Below, one piece after another: positions 1 to 8,783 of a stretch of DNA of 64,000 nucleotides; the stretch's first letter is position 1, and each line of letters begins with the position of its first letter. Under the pieces are notes generated by a model. The model was given only the letters and a program-made list of their open reading frames with translations. It was not told where the DNA came from and made no database searches. This stretch comes from Paraburkholderia sp. BL10I2N1 (GTDB lineage: Bacteria > Pseudomonadota > Gammaproteobacteria > Burkholderiales > Burkholderiaceae), in assembly GCF_004361815.1 (NCBI RefSeq), contig NZ_SNWA01000002.1, positions 1,736,001-1,800,000 on the forward strand. Direction: 5' to 3'. Position numbers and translations under genes: made by a program.

Positions 1-849
1 CGGGCCAAGCAACGCACGCACACGCGGAATCACGCGCTCAGGCGTTTTTTCGAGCACGGGATCGGCGTCCCAGCCCAGCTGGAAATCGACGCGCCACACG
101 TTATCCGGCTGACGATGCAGCAGCACCGACTGGTTCGGATGGAACGGCGGATCGAACCAGAACCAGCGCTCGGTCGGAAAATCCGCTTCCATCTTGACGT
201 CGGCGATCAGGAAGCGGTCCTTGAACGTGCGGCCCTTGCTGTCGAGGCCCATCAGCTTGCGGATCGGGCTGCGCGAGCCGTCCGCGGCGACCACATAGCG
301 ACCGCGCAGCGCGTATTCGCCTTGCGGTGTTTCGACCGTTAGCGTGACAGCCGCTTCGTCCTGGCGCAGACCCACGACCTTGCTCTTCCAGCGAATCTCG
401 AGGTTCGGCAACTCGCGCGCCCGATCGAGCAGAAAGCCTTCGACGTAGTACTGCTGCAGATTGATGAATGCCGGCCGCTGATGTCCGCTCTCCGGCAGCA
501 GATTGAACGTGTAGACCAGTTCGTTCTGCAGGAACACCTTGCCGACGTTCCACTTCATGCCCTTGTCGACCATCTTCTGACCGCAGCCGAGCCGGTCGAA
601 GATCTCGAGCGAACGCTTCGAAAAACAGATCGCGCGAGAGCCGGTCGAAAGCGAACAGTCGTCGTCGACCAGCACGACCGGCTGGCCTTGCTGCGCAAGA
701 TCGATTGCGGTTGCGAGGCCCACCGGGCCGGCGCCGACCACGACCACGGGGTGCACTGTCGCTGGCTGGCCGGCCTGCTCGCCTTGCTCGCCCTGCTGCT
801 CGCGGCAGGGCTGATAGTCGAACGACAGTGTCTGATAGTTGGTGCTCAT
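1..849 (-). CDS. FAD-dependent aromatic hydroxylase, 3' end outside window
   Basis: Class A flavoprotein monooxygenase of the PheA/TfdB/MhpA type, which hydroxylates phenolic rings using NAD(P)H and O2 in the cytoplasm. The visible 283 residues start MSTNYQTLSFDYQPC and contain the Rossmann FAD motif VVVVGAGPVGLA (about 36-47) and the second FAD/NADPH motif AADGSRSPIRKLMG. The GD motif and C-terminal domain lie beyond position 1, so the gene is only partial here. It lies 36 bases after the MBL-fold gene on the same strand, which suggests one operon, possibly controlled by the divergent IclR genes. 3-(3-hydroxyphenyl)propionate hydroxylase is the closest name I can offer; the substrate is not visible. 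Confidence 0.9.
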   Translation of the reverse strand, partial: MSTNYQTLSFDYQPCREQQGEQGEQAGQPATVHPVVVVGAGPVGLATAIDLAQQGQPVVLVDDDCSLSTGSRAICFSKRSLEIFDRLGCGQKMVDKGMKWNVGKVFLQNELVYTFNLLPESGHQRPAFINLQQYYVEGFLLDRARELPNLEIRWKSKVVGLRQDEAAVTLTVETPQGEYALRGRYVVAADGSRSPIRKLMGLDSKGRTFKDRFLIADVKMEADFPTERWFWFDPPFHPNQSVLLHRQPDNVWRVDFQLGWDADPVLEKTPERVIPRVRALLGP

Positions 850-885
850 CGGGTGTCTCCGTCCGTCTCTTCCACGCCGCCTGGG

Positions 886-1845
886 TCAGGCTTGCAGCGC
901 GTCCCACATCTCCTTGTCGCGCTGCGCCGTCCAGATGCGCGGATGCGTGATGCCGCTCGCTTCATCGAACGCACGCGACACGTCGAACGGCAGGCAATGC
1001 TCATAGATGAAGACGTGGCCGAACTTCGGGTCCATGGCTTGACGCGTGTGCGCCATGGCGGCCTTCAGGTCGAGCTTCTGCACTACCGCTTCGCGACCCT
1101 GCTGAAGCAACGTCGTGACGAAGTCTTTCGTGTAGTCGATGCCCTTGTTGACGTCCTCGGGCGTGGTGAGCGCGGGGCCGCGGCCGGGCACGAGCCTGTC
1201 GGCGCCGAGCGCGCGCAAGGCTTCGAGCGTGGCGGGCCACTGTGCGAGTTGCGCGTCGCCGCAATAACAGGCGGCGTCGTATTCAACCAGGTCGCCCGAG
1301 AACAGCACCTTCTGCGACGGTAGCCAGACCACCGTGTCGCCCTTCGTATGGCCGGCGCCCAGATGCGCTATGCGCACTTCGAGCTTGCCGAGGAAGAGCG
1401 TGATTTCGCGTTCGAACACGAGCGTCGGCCAGGTGAGGCCCGGCACTGTTTCGACTCCGGCAAAAAGACGCGGAAAGCGCTCGATTTCCGACTTCATGTC
1501 GGCCTCGCCGCGCTCGACAATCATTTCATACGTGCCGCGGCTCGCGATCACCTGCTGAGCGCCTTCCGCGAAATACGCCGACGCGCCCAGCACGCGCACC
1601 GCGTGATAGTGGGACAGCACGACGTACTTGATGGGTTTGTCGGTGACAGTACGGATCTTCGCGATCAGATCCTGAGCCATCGCGGGCGTGGCGGTCGTGT
1701 CGACGATCAGCACGCCGTCGTCGCCGATGATCACGCCTGAATTCGGATCGCCCTCGGCCGTGTAAGCCCAGGCGTTCTCCGACAGTTGCGTGAACGTGAT
1801 CTTCTTTTCTTCGAGATCGGCCTGCGATGCGAATGCCTTTGCCAT
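886..1845 (-). CDS. MBL-fold metallo-hydrolase with altered metal motif
   Basis: About 319 residues with the metallo-beta-lactamase fold: strand pattern GVIIGDDGVLIVDTTATP near the N-terminus, then HYHAVRVLGAS where the HxHxDH metal motif should be, then AGHTKGDTVVW and LFSGDLVEYD. The third and fourth ligands of the canonical motif (D and the following H) are replaced, while the later GHT and GD ligands are kept. The start at 1845 is preferred over the ATG at 1860 because GGGAG sits just upstream of it. First gene of a likely two-gene operon with the hydroxylase downstream. A lactone or thioester hydrolase role is conceivable but not shown by the sequence. Confidence 0.85.
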   Translation of the reverse strand: MAKAFASQADLEEKKITFTQLSENAWAYTAEGDPNSGVIIGDDGVLIVDTTATPAMAQDLIAKIRTVTDKPIKYVVLSHYHAVRVLGASAYFAEGAQQVIASRGTYEMIVERGEADMKSEIERFPRLFAGVETVPGLTWPTLVFEREITLFLGKLEVRIAHLGAGHTKGDTVVWLPSQKVLFSGDLVEYDAACYCGDAQLAQWPATLEALRALGADRLVPGRGPALTTPEDVNKGIDYTKDFVTTLLQQGREAVVQKLDLKAAMAHTRQAMDPKFGHVFIYEHCLPFDVSRAFDEASGITHPRIWTAQRDKEMWDALQA

Positions 1846-2000
1846 GTCTGTCTCCCTCATAAGTTGGGTGTGAGGCGAGACGGCCGCGGCGCACGGTCGT
1901 GCGCAGTCAGGCGGTACTGGATGAGTGTCTCGCCCCGTTTTGACTCTATAACTGCGCCGGTGAGTCGGGGTGATTGCATCTTAGGACTCACCCGATTTAT

Positions 2001-2037
2001 TTGTCAATAGCGAATTGTATTGCTATACGCAAATTAT
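2001..2037. promoter_or_regulatory. Divergent promoter region with candidate operator
   Basis: On the plus strand TTGTCA (2001-2006), a 17-base spacer and TATACG (2024-2029) form a sigma-70-like promoter towards the IclR genes. The same bases read on the minus strand contain TTGACA (complement of 2002-2007), pointing to the MBL/hydroxylase operon. An imperfect AT-rich dyad, AATTGTAT then ATACGCAAATT (2013-2037), overlaps both and is a plausible IclR operator. Confidence 0.5.
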
Positions 2038-2106
2038 AAAGACCGGACTAGAGGAATCGGGAAGCCGCCAGGCTTCGTTTAACATGGACCCTTTTTCAGG
2101 GCATAC

Positions 2107-2934
2107 GTGGGTGTGAGTAAAGTATCGAAAGAGACGTCGCGTCACGGCGAGGAGCCGGACACGGAAAAGCGGCAGCGCGGCATCCAGAGCGTCGAAGTCG
2201 GCGGAAGGCTGCTGCACGCGCTCGCCGCCGCGCGCGGCCCGCTCGGGCTCAGCGACCTGGCCGCCAGCGCGGACCTGGCGTCCGGCCAGGCGCATACGTA
2301 TCTGGTCAGTCTGACGCGGCTCGGGCTCATCAAACGCGACGAACTGTCGGGCCGTTACGAGCCGGGGCCGCTGTCGCTGCGGCTGGGATTGCTGCATCTC
2401 GAACATCAGCCGGCGTTTCGCGCGGCAGTGCCGCGGGTTGCCGCGCTGGCCGACGCGGTTGGCTTCAATGTCGCGATCTGCATCGCGGGTCCACAGGGGC
2501 CGACTATCGTTCGGTATCAGCACGCGGGATTTCCATTGCATGTGAACCTGCACGTGGGAACCGTGATGTCCTTGCCGGCGACGTCGACGGGTCGCGTGTT
2601 CTGCGCCTGGCTTCCACCGCAACAATGGGAAACGATGTGGGCGAGGCAAGCCGGCTCCCCCGACGAAGTGCTCGCTACGCCCGCTCAACGCCAGGCATTC
2701 GACGCGACGCTCGCCGAAATCCGCGTGCGCGGTCTCGAAAGGAGCATCGATGCGCCGAGCCCCGCTGTCAGCAGCATGAGCGCGCCCGTACTCGACGCGA
2801 ACGGCCAGCTCTGCCTTGCCCTGACCGTGATCGGCTCGACCGGCTCGATCGATGTGAAATGGAATGGTCCGATCGCCCGCGCGCTGCGCGAGACCACGCA
2901 GACGATCAGCGCCGAACTCGTCGCCACCCCGTAA
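2107..2934 (+). CDS. IclR-family transcriptional regulator (first of tandem pair)
   Basis: 275 residues. The N-terminal winged helix (about 22-85; RGIQSVEVGGRLLHALAAA, then LSDLAASADLASGQAHTYL) is followed by the IclR effector domain (LHVNLHVGTVMSLPATSTGRVF and the closing SAPVLDANGQLCLALTVIG). The start is GTG at 2107; a second GTG at 2113 is possible. It is transcribed away from the MBL/hydroxylase genes, the usual arrangement for a local regulator. Its stop codon directly abuts the ATG of a second IclR gene, so the two are almost certainly co-transcribed and may be translationally coupled. The effector is unknown, perhaps an aromatic acid handled by the neighbouring enzymes. Confidence 0.9.
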   Translation: MGVSKVSKETSRHGEEPDTEKRQRGIQSVEVGGRLLHALAAARGPLGLSDLAASADLASGQAHTYLVSLTRLGLIKRDELSGRYEPGPLSLRLGLLHLEHQPAFRAAVPRVAALADAVGFNVAICIAGPQGPTIVRYQHAGFPLHVNLHVGTVMSLPATSTGRVFCAWLPPQQWETMWARQAGSPDEVLATPAQRQAFDATLAEIRVRGLERSIDAPSPAVSSMSAPVLDANGQLCLALTVIGSTGSIDVKWNGPIARALRETTQTISAELVATP

Positions 2935-3825
2935 ATGCCTCGCTCACCCTCCCCCGTGTCACAAGACAACGACAACGCCAGCCATGCCCGCCAGCAGCGC
3001 GGCATCCAGTCGCTCGACAGCACCGGCGACCTCCTCACCGCGCTCGTTGCGGCGGGCAGGCCGCTAACCTTGCGCGACCTCGCCGCCGCAGCCGGCATGC
3101 CACCGGCCAAGGCCTTCCCGCACCTCGTCAGCCTGCTGAAGATCGGCTTGCTCAATCGCGATGCGGCCGGCTGTTTCGAAGCCGGGCCGCTCGCGCTCGA
3201 ACTTGGCCTGATCGGCTTGCAACGCCTGTCGCCGACACGCGAAGCCGAAGCTGAAATCGCCGGACTGGCCGTATCGACGGACATGAGCGTCGCGATGGCC
3301 GTGCTCGGACCGCTCGGGCCGACCGTCGTGCGGCTCGAGGAATCATCGCGGCCGCTGCATGTGAGCCTGCGGGTGGGGACGGTGATGTCACTGGTGAACA
3401 CAGCGATCGGCCGCGTATTCGCCGCCTTCATCGCCGACGACGTGCGCAGCGGACTGCTCGCGCAAGATGCGCTGCGGCTGGCCGGCGCGCCGGCGGCGGA
3501 GATTTACGCGGACGCGCGCGAGACCCGCGAGCGTTCGCGAGCGCAGCTCGAGCCGCGCTATGCAAAGCGGCTCGCAACGATCCGCGTGGATGGAGTCGAT
3601 CACGCGATCAACAAACCCGTGCCTGGCATCAACACGCTCGCGGCACCCGTGTTCGACCATACCGGGAACATCTGCCTCGTCGTCGCGTTGATGGGGCCGG
3701 CTGGCAGCTTCGACAGCGATCTGAAGGGTGACCCCGCGCAGACCTTGCTCGCAGCAACGCAGCGGCTGTCGCATCGGTTTGGGTATGCAGCGGGAGTGGA
3801 CAGTAACCGGCGGTCGCAGGGATAA
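2935..3825 (+). CDS. IclR-family transcriptional regulator (second of tandem pair)
   Basis: 296 residues with the same layout as the upstream gene: winged helix (RGIQSLDSTGDLLTALVAAG, LRDLAAAAGMPPAKAFPHL) and effector domain (LHVSLRVGTVMSLVNTAIGRVF, AAPVFDHTGNICLVVALMG). The ATG follows the previous TAA with no gap. The two proteins share several stretches in register, so they look like an old tandem duplication that has diverged. The second copy may bind a different effector or form mixed oligomers with the first. Nothing in the sequence shows which operon each controls. Confidence 0.9.
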   Translation: MPRSPSPVSQDNDNASHARQQRGIQSLDSTGDLLTALVAAGRPLTLRDLAAAAGMPPAKAFPHLVSLLKIGLLNRDAAGCFEAGPLALELGLIGLQRLSPTREAEAEIAGLAVSTDMSVAMAVLGPLGPTVVRLEESSRPLHVSLRVGTVMSLVNTAIGRVFAAFIADDVRSGLLAQDALRLAGAPAAEIYADARETRERSRAQLEPRYAKRLATIRVDGVDHAINKPVPGINTLAAPVFDHTGNICLVVALMGPAGSFDSDLKGDPAQTLLAATQRLSHRFGYAAGVDSNRRSQG

Positions 3826-4082
3826 GCACGCACAGAGGTACCGCGCCCAGCGCACCAGGCACGTCGCTCACATCCACACAAGCGACAATCGCGACCAGCC
3901 CGGCCGGCGCGCACGCACCGCCCTGAAGCGCCATGCAGCGGCGTGGTGCAGCCACCCTTGCCTGGCGAGCATCAGGACAGCGCTCCAATCCAGTGCCAGC
4001 AAGCATAAGCCAGCATCGGCATAAACCTTGCGTAATCGCTCCCATTACGACCACTGAGGGCGCCGACGAGCGGACCCATCTC

Positions 4083-4160
4083 ATGCTGCGCGACGTAGCG
4101 CTCTACAGGGCAATCCTCGATCACATTCCGGACCAGACATGGCTGAAGGACCGCGATTCG
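4083..4160 (+). pseudogene. PAS-domain remnant
   Basis: A short reading frame encodes MLRDVALYRAILDHIPDQTW followed by LKDRDSR, which matches the start of a PAS sensor domain (helix, then the WLKD strand). The frame then turns into Arg- and Ser-rich sequence with no family character and ends without a usable domain. I read it as a leftover of a deleted sensor kinase or diguanylate cyclase. The flanking 3826-4082 stretch holds nothing else I can name. Confidence 0.4.
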
Positions 4161-4215
4161 CGCTCCCGCGCACGTCAATGCATGCACAACCCGAACGAAA
4201 CTCCCGCGCGCAGCG

Positions 4216-4371
4216 CAACCTCAAGGCAGCGACACGACCTTCATCTGCGTCGCGGATAGCGAAGGCAACGCGGTCGGCCACGTGCAACGCCTGAATTTCG
4301 ATTTCGGCGCGGCGGTACTCGATCCGCAATCCGGCGTGCTGTTGCGACGCCCATTCAACAGAAGAGGTGTA
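4216..4371 (+). pseudogene. Gamma-glutamyltransferase remnant
   Basis: Translating from 4216 gives GSDTTFICVADSEGNAVGHV then QRLNFDFGAAVLDPQSGVLL. This matches the gamma-glutamyltransferase small-subunit start (family pattern DTTHxxVxDxxGNAVSxTQS...FGSGVxxxxTGILL), including the nucleophile region around DTT. There is no large subunit upstream and the frame runs into the next gene, so only about 50 codons of a roughly 530-codon gene survive. With the PAS remnant it marks the 3.8-4.4 kb gap as a deletion scar. Confidence 0.5.
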
Positions 4372-4373
4372 AC

Positions 4374-5435
4374 GTGCCCGCCCCGCTCTCATCGCCGACG
4401 TCTTCAAGATCGCACGCGCGGTCGCAGATCGAACTCGTCCACGTGACGAAGAGCTATGGCGACAGCGTCGCCGTAGACCGTCTCGACCTCGTTATCGAGG
4501 GCGGCAGCTATTGCTGTCTGCTGGGACCTTCCGGCTGCGGCAAGACCACGACGCTGCGGATGATCGCCGGTCACGAGACCGTCAACGACGGCGATGTCCT
4601 GATCGGCAACCGCAACGTGACGCTGCTGGAACCCGCACAACGCGGCACGGCGATGGTGTTCCAGCACTATGCGCTTTTCCCGCACCTTTCCGCGCTCGAC
4701 AACGTCGCCTTCAGCCTGCGCATGCGCGGTGTCGGGCGTGAAGAGCGTGAACAACGTGCGAAAGCGCTGCTGGAGCTGGTGTCGATGGGCGCTTATGCGC
4801 ATCGCAAACCGGCGCAGCTATCGGGCGGTCAACAGCAGCGTGTGGCGTTAGCGCGTGCCTTGCTCAACCAGCCGCGCTGCCTGTTGCTCGATGAACCGCT
4901 TTCCGCGCTCGATCCGTTCCTGCGCGTGCAGATGCGGGCCGAACTCAAGCGCTGGCAGAAAGAACTCGGCATCACCTTCGTGCACGTCACGCATTCGCAG
5001 GAAGAAGCGCTCGCGCTCGCCGATCTGGTCGTCGTGATGAACGGAGGTAGGATCGAACAGGCCGGCACGCCGCACGAAGTGTTCAACCGGCCGCGCACCG
5101 AATTCGTCGCACGCTTTCTCGGCGCGCACAACGTGATCCCATCCGGCAAAGAGACGATCACCGTGCGCGCCGACCAGTTGCGCGTCGCGCCGCACGGCAC
5201 TGTGCCCGTGCAGGGCGGTCCTGAAGGCATGAGCCGCATCGGCGGCGTGCCGTGTCGTGTCGCCGCCACCGAGTACCACGGCACACATGTCCGCATGAGT
5301 CTCACCACCGTCGACGGCGACCGCGAACTGATCGCGCTCGTCGGCGATGCCGATTACGACGTCGCACGGATGCAGGTCGGCGCGCGCGTCGTCGTGTGGT
5401 GGAGCGAGGCGCACGCGCATGCGCTTGCCGCCTGA
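4374..5435 (+). CDS. Polyamine-type ABC transporter ATP-binding protein
   Basis: 353-residue PotA-like ATPase that energises solute import through the two permeases downstream. Walker A GPSGCGKTT (about 53-61), Q-loop VFQHYALFPHLS, signature [15 protein letters not shown], Walker B LLLDEPLSALD and the H-loop VTHSQEEALAL are all present. A C-terminal TOBE-like region (about 255-350) is the usual regulatory extension. The start is a GTG at 4374 that overlaps the end of the gamma-glutamyltransferase remnant. First gene of a four-gene operon (ATPase, binding protein, two permeases). Spermidine/putrescine-type is a family-level guess. Confidence 0.92.
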   Translation: MPAPLSSPTSSRSHARSQIELVHVTKSYGDSVAVDRLDLVIEGGSYCCLLGPSGCGKTTTLRMIAGHETVNDGDVLIGNRNVTLLEPAQRGTAMVFQHYALFPHLSALDNVAFSLRMRGVGREEREQRAKALLELVSMGAYAHRKPAQLSGGQQQRVALARALLNQPRCLLLDEPLSALDPFLRVQMRAELKRWQKELGITFVHVTHSQEEALALADLVVVMNGGRIEQAGTPHEVFNRPRTEFVARFLGAHNVIPSGKETITVRADQLRVAPHGTVPVQGGPEGMSRIGGVPCRVAATEYHGTHVRMSLTTVDGDRELIALVGDADYDVARMQVGARVVVWWSEAHAHALAA

Positions 5436-5519
5436 CCGATCTGACCCATCAGCCTGAAACACGTCATATCCAGCCGTCTTTCTTTGAATGCACTACAAAC
5501 GCAACGAGGAGCCTTCGCC

Positions 5520-6860
5520 ATGAGCGACAAGAAAACAACGGACGCCCGCGTGGAAGCCGACGCCGCCACGGCCGTCCATGACACCGCAACGACCGCAACC
5601 ACCACCACCGAACACCGCTGCCTTTCGCGCCGCACGTTCCTGAAAGGCGCGGTCGCGGCCGCCGGCATCGCTGGCTTCCCCTACGTGCATGCGCAGGAAA
5701 AGATCACACTGCGCTATCTCGGCACTGCCGTGAACCAGAGCGCCGACATCGCGAAGAAGTTCAAGGAAGACACGGGCATCGAAATCCAGTACATCCCGCT
5801 CACCACCGACGACGTCACCAAGCGCATCATTACGCAGCCGAATTCGTTCGATATCGCCGACACTGAATACTTCTCGCTGAAAAAGCTGATCCCGTCAGGC
5901 ACGCTCGTCGGTCTGGACGCAAAGAAGATCAAGTACGCGGACAAGATCACGCCGGTGCTCACGCGTGGCGAGATCGGCGGCAAGAAGATCGGCGACCAGG
6001 GCACCGCGCCCAAAAAGGTCATGTTCCTGACGGACCAGCATTCGACGCAGTTTTCGTCGACGCCCACTGAGTGGATGACGCTGATCCCGACCACCTACAA
6101 CGCCGACACGCTCGGCATCCGGCCCGACCTGATCAAGCGCCCGGTGAACACGTGGGCCGATCTGCTGAACCCGCAGTTCAAGGGCAAGGCCGCCCTCCTG
6201 AACATCCCGTCGATCGGCATCATGGACGCCGCGATGGCGCTCGAAGCCAGCGGCAAGATGAAGTACGGCGACAAGGGCAACATGACGAAGCCCGAGATCG
6301 ACGGCACCATCGCCGCGCTGATCGAAGCGAAACACGCGGGCCAGTTTCGTGCGTTCTGGCGCGACTTCAACGAGAGCGTGAACCTCATGGCCTCCGGCGA
6401 AGTCGTGATCCAGTCGATGTGGTCGCCGGCCGTGACCAAGGTTCGCACGATGGGTGTGCCGTGTACGTTCCAGCCGCTGAAAGAAGGCTATCGCGCGTGG
6501 GCTTCGGGCTTTGGGCTGCCGCGCACGTTGCAGGGCCGCAAGCTCGATGCGGCCTATCAGTTCATCAACTGGTTCCTCGACGGCTGGGCCGGCGCGTATC
6601 TGATGCGTCAGGGCTATTACGCCGCCGTGCTCGAAACGGCGCGCCAGCATATGCAGCCGTTCGAGTGGGACTACTGGATCGAAGGCAAACCCGCGACGCA
6701 GGAGATCAAGGCGCCGGACGGCCAATTGCTCGAGAAAGTCGGCACCGTTCGCGACGGCGGCTCCTATCAGACGCGCATGGGCGCTATCGCATGCTGGAAC
6801 GCTGTGATGGACGAGAACATCTACATGGTCCAGAAATGGAACGAGTTCATCGCGGCTTGA
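5520..6860 (+). CDS. Extracellular solute-binding protein, polyamine type, Tat-exported
   Basis: 446 residues. The N-terminus carries a clear twin-arginine signal, SRRTFLKGAVAAAGIAG, ending at VHAQ, so the folded protein is exported by Tat, unlike the Sec-exported binding proteins elsewhere in the window. The start at 5520 is chosen over 5484 because GAGGAG lies at the correct distance. The mature part (KITLRYLGTAVNQSADIAKK) is a class D binding protein related to PotD. It captures the substrate in the periplasm and delivers it to the permeases at 6942 and 7863. A long Thr/Ala-rich stretch precedes the RR motif, which is typical of a poorly conserved Tat n-region. Confidence 0.9.
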   Translation: MSDKKTTDARVEADAATAVHDTATTATTTTEHRCLSRRTFLKGAVAAAGIAGFPYVHAQEKITLRYLGTAVNQSADIAKKFKEDTGIEIQYIPLTTDDVTKRIITQPNSFDIADTEYFSLKKLIPSGTLVGLDAKKIKYADKITPVLTRGEIGGKKIGDQGTAPKKVMFLTDQHSTQFSSTPTEWMTLIPTTYNADTLGIRPDLIKRPVNTWADLLNPQFKGKAALLNIPSIGIMDAAMALEASGKMKYGDKGNMTKPEIDGTIAALIEAKHAGQFRAFWRDFNESVNLMASGEVVIQSMWSPAVTKVRTMGVPCTFQPLKEGYRAWASGFGLPRTLQGRKLDAAYQFINWFLDGWAGAYLMRQGYYAAVLETARQHMQPFEWDYWIEGKPATQEIKAPDGQLLEKVGTVRDGGSYQTRMGAIACWNAVMDENIYMVQKWNEFIAA

Positions 6861-6877
6861 TCGCCGCGCCTGTGAAG

Positions 6878-6906
6878 CGGCCCGCGCGGGCCGTGCCGCT
6901 CTTTTT
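6878..6906 (+). terminator. Intra-operon GC hairpin with T-tract
   Basis: A perfect 16-base self-complementary block, CGGCCCGCGCGGGCCG (6878-6893), is followed by CTCTTTTTC. It lies between the binding-protein gene and the first permease gene, where partial termination or 3'-end protection would raise binding-protein expression over permease expression. Confidence 0.55.
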
Positions 6907-6941
6907 CATTTCACTCAGGTCATTCAGGCAAGGACAACGCG

Positions 6942-7862
6942 ATGGCCACGCTTCCCAACCCGATCGCCGCCGGGCCTGCCGCACGCGAACGCCGCAAGGC
7001 GCGGCGTTCCGCGTGGTGGCAGGCCGCGCCGCTCACACTCGCGTTCCTGCTGTTCTTCATCGTGCCGCTCGTGATGACGCTCGTCGTGAGTTTCTGGAAC
7101 TTCAATGAGTACGAGATCATTCCAGCGTTCACGTTCAAGAACTATCAGGCGATCTTCGACGGCTGCGGCTCGCTGACCAACGTCTGCGTGACGCTGAAGA
7201 CCTATTGGTCGACGCTGCGCTTCTGCGTGATCGTGTGGGCCGTCACGCTCGTGCTCGGCTTCTCGATCGCATGGTTCCTCGCGTTTCACGTGCGCACGGT
7301 GCGCATGCAGACGCTGCTCTTCATGGTCTGTACGATTCCGTTCTGGACCTCGAACGTGATCCGCATGATTTCGTGGATGCCGCTGCTCGGGCGCAACGGG
7401 CTCGTCAATCAGGCGCTGGTCGGTACGCGTCTCGTCGACAGGCCGCTCGACTGGTTGCTGTATTCCGACTTCGCCGTCGTGCTGGCGTTCGTGCATCTGT
7501 TCACGTTCTTCATGATCGTGCCGATCTTCAACGCGATGATGCGCATCGACCGCTCCCTGATCGAGGCCGCACGCGATGCCGGTGCAAACGGCTGGCAGAT
7601 TCTCTGGCGTGTGGTGCTGCCGCTGTCGAAGACGGGCGTGATCATCGGTTCGATCTTCGTCGTGACGATCGTGATGGGCGATTTTCTGACCGTGGGTGTA
7701 ATGGGCGGCCAGCAGATCGCATCGGTGGGCAAGATCATTCAGGTGCAGACGTCTTATCTGCAGTTCCCGGCCGCCGCCGCCAATGCGATGGTGCTGCTCG
7801 CCATCGTGCTGATGATGATCTGGGCGCTCACGCGTCTCGTCGATATTCGCAAGGAGCTTTAA
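6942..7862 (+). CDS. ABC transporter permease, polyamine type (PotB-like)
   Basis: 306-residue inner-membrane protein. About six hydrophobic segments are visible, starting LTLAFLLFFIVPLVMTLVVS. The cytoplasmic EAA loop (IEAARDAGANGWQILWRVVLP, about 205-225) contacts the ATPase. The ATG follows AGGACAACGCG. Its stop codon directly abuts the ATG of the next permease, and the pair forms the translocation channel for the substrate bound by the 5520 protein. Confidence 0.92.
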   Translation: MATLPNPIAAGPAARERRKARRSAWWQAAPLTLAFLLFFIVPLVMTLVVSFWNFNEYEIIPAFTFKNYQAIFDGCGSLTNVCVTLKTYWSTLRFCVIVWAVTLVLGFSIAWFLAFHVRTVRMQTLLFMVCTIPFWTSNVIRMISWMPLLGRNGLVNQALVGTRLVDRPLDWLLYSDFAVVLAFVHLFTFFMIVPIFNAMMRIDRSLIEAARDAGANGWQILWRVVLPLSKTGVIIGSIFVVTIVMGDFLTVGVMGGQQIASVGKIIQVQTSYLQFPAAAANAMVLLAIVLMMIWALTRLVDIRKEL

Positions 7863-8780
7863 ATGACCGCTGCCACAGTCTTGCGGCGCGACCGACGTCC
7901 TGCGAGCTTCTACTGGCTTTCAGCGCTGTTCGCCCTGTTCGTGCTGTTTCTCTATGGGCCGACCATCACCATTTTCATCCTGTCGTTTCAGGGTCCCGAA
8001 GGCGGCTTGACATTCCCGATGCGCGGCGTCTCGCTTCACTGGTTCAGGCAGCTGAGTCGGGGAGTCGGCGAGGTCGACATTTGGGGGGCCTTTGCCCGCT
8101 CGATGAAGCTCGCGCTGGTGACGATGGTGCTGACCGTCGTGTTCTCGCTGATGGCCGGTCTCGCCTTTCGCCGGCGTTTCCTCGGCGATGGCGCGGTGTT
8201 CTATATGAGCATCGCAAGCCTGATCATGCCTTCGATCATCGTATCGCTCGGCATCGGGCTGACGTTCCGGCTGCTCGACATGGGCGTGAAAACGCTCGCC
8301 AACGCGGTAGGCTGGAGCAGCTTCGCGGACAGCTATACGACATCGATGGGACTCTATACATCGGCGCTGGGCGCGCATCTCACCTGGACGTTGCCGTTCG
8401 GCCTGCTGGTGATGTTTGCCGTATTCAACCGCTTTAACAGCGGTTGGGAAGAAGCGGCGCGCGATCTCGGCGCGACGCCGTGGCAGCAGTTCCTGCACGT
8501 CGTATTGCCGATCATCGGGGCGTCGGTGATCGGTGTCGGGATGTTCGGCTTTACGCTGTCGTGGGACGAGATCGCGCGGACGTCGCAGGCAATCGGCGAT
8601 GCCAATACGTTGCCGCTGGAATTGCAGGGACTGACGACGTCAGTGACGACGCCGGTGATCTATGCGCTCGGCACTACGACAACGGTGATGTCGTTTGCGG
8701 TGGTGATCGTCTGCCTACTCGCCGTGCGCATGATCGCGCGACGTCGGCGCAAGGCAAGTCTGCTGGCGGCCGTTGACTAA
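7863..8780 (+). CDS. ABC transporter permease, polyamine type (PotC-like)
   Basis: 305 residues, six predicted membrane spans beginning FYWLSALFALFVLFLYGPTI, and an EAA motif (EEAARDLGATPWQQFLHVVLP). It partners with the 6942 permease. The gene starts immediately after the TAA of its neighbour and ends the operon. Only three bases separate it from the end of the convergent RpiR-type gene, leaving no room for a classical terminator. Confidence 0.92.
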   Translation: MTAATVLRRDRRPASFYWLSALFALFVLFLYGPTITIFILSFQGPEGGLTFPMRGVSLHWFRQLSRGVGEVDIWGAFARSMKLALVTMVLTVVFSLMAGLAFRRRFLGDGAVFYMSIASLIMPSIIVSLGIGLTFRLLDMGVKTLANAVGWSSFADSYTTSMGLYTSALGAHLTWTLPFGLLVMFAVFNRFNSGWEEAARDLGATPWQQFLHVVLPIIGASVIGVGMFGFTLSWDEIARTSQAIGDANTLPLELQGLTTSVTTPVIYALGTTTTVMSFAVVIVCLLAVRMIARRRRKASLLAAVD

Positions 8781-8783
8781 GGC

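Noticed and set aside
3972..4187. Minus-strand frame with hydrophobic stretches in the gap before the polyamine operon
   Set aside because: It has no start site or family pattern, and the opposite strand carries recognisable PAS and gamma-glutamyltransferase pieces. The hydrophobicity is probably a by-product of the antisense reading.
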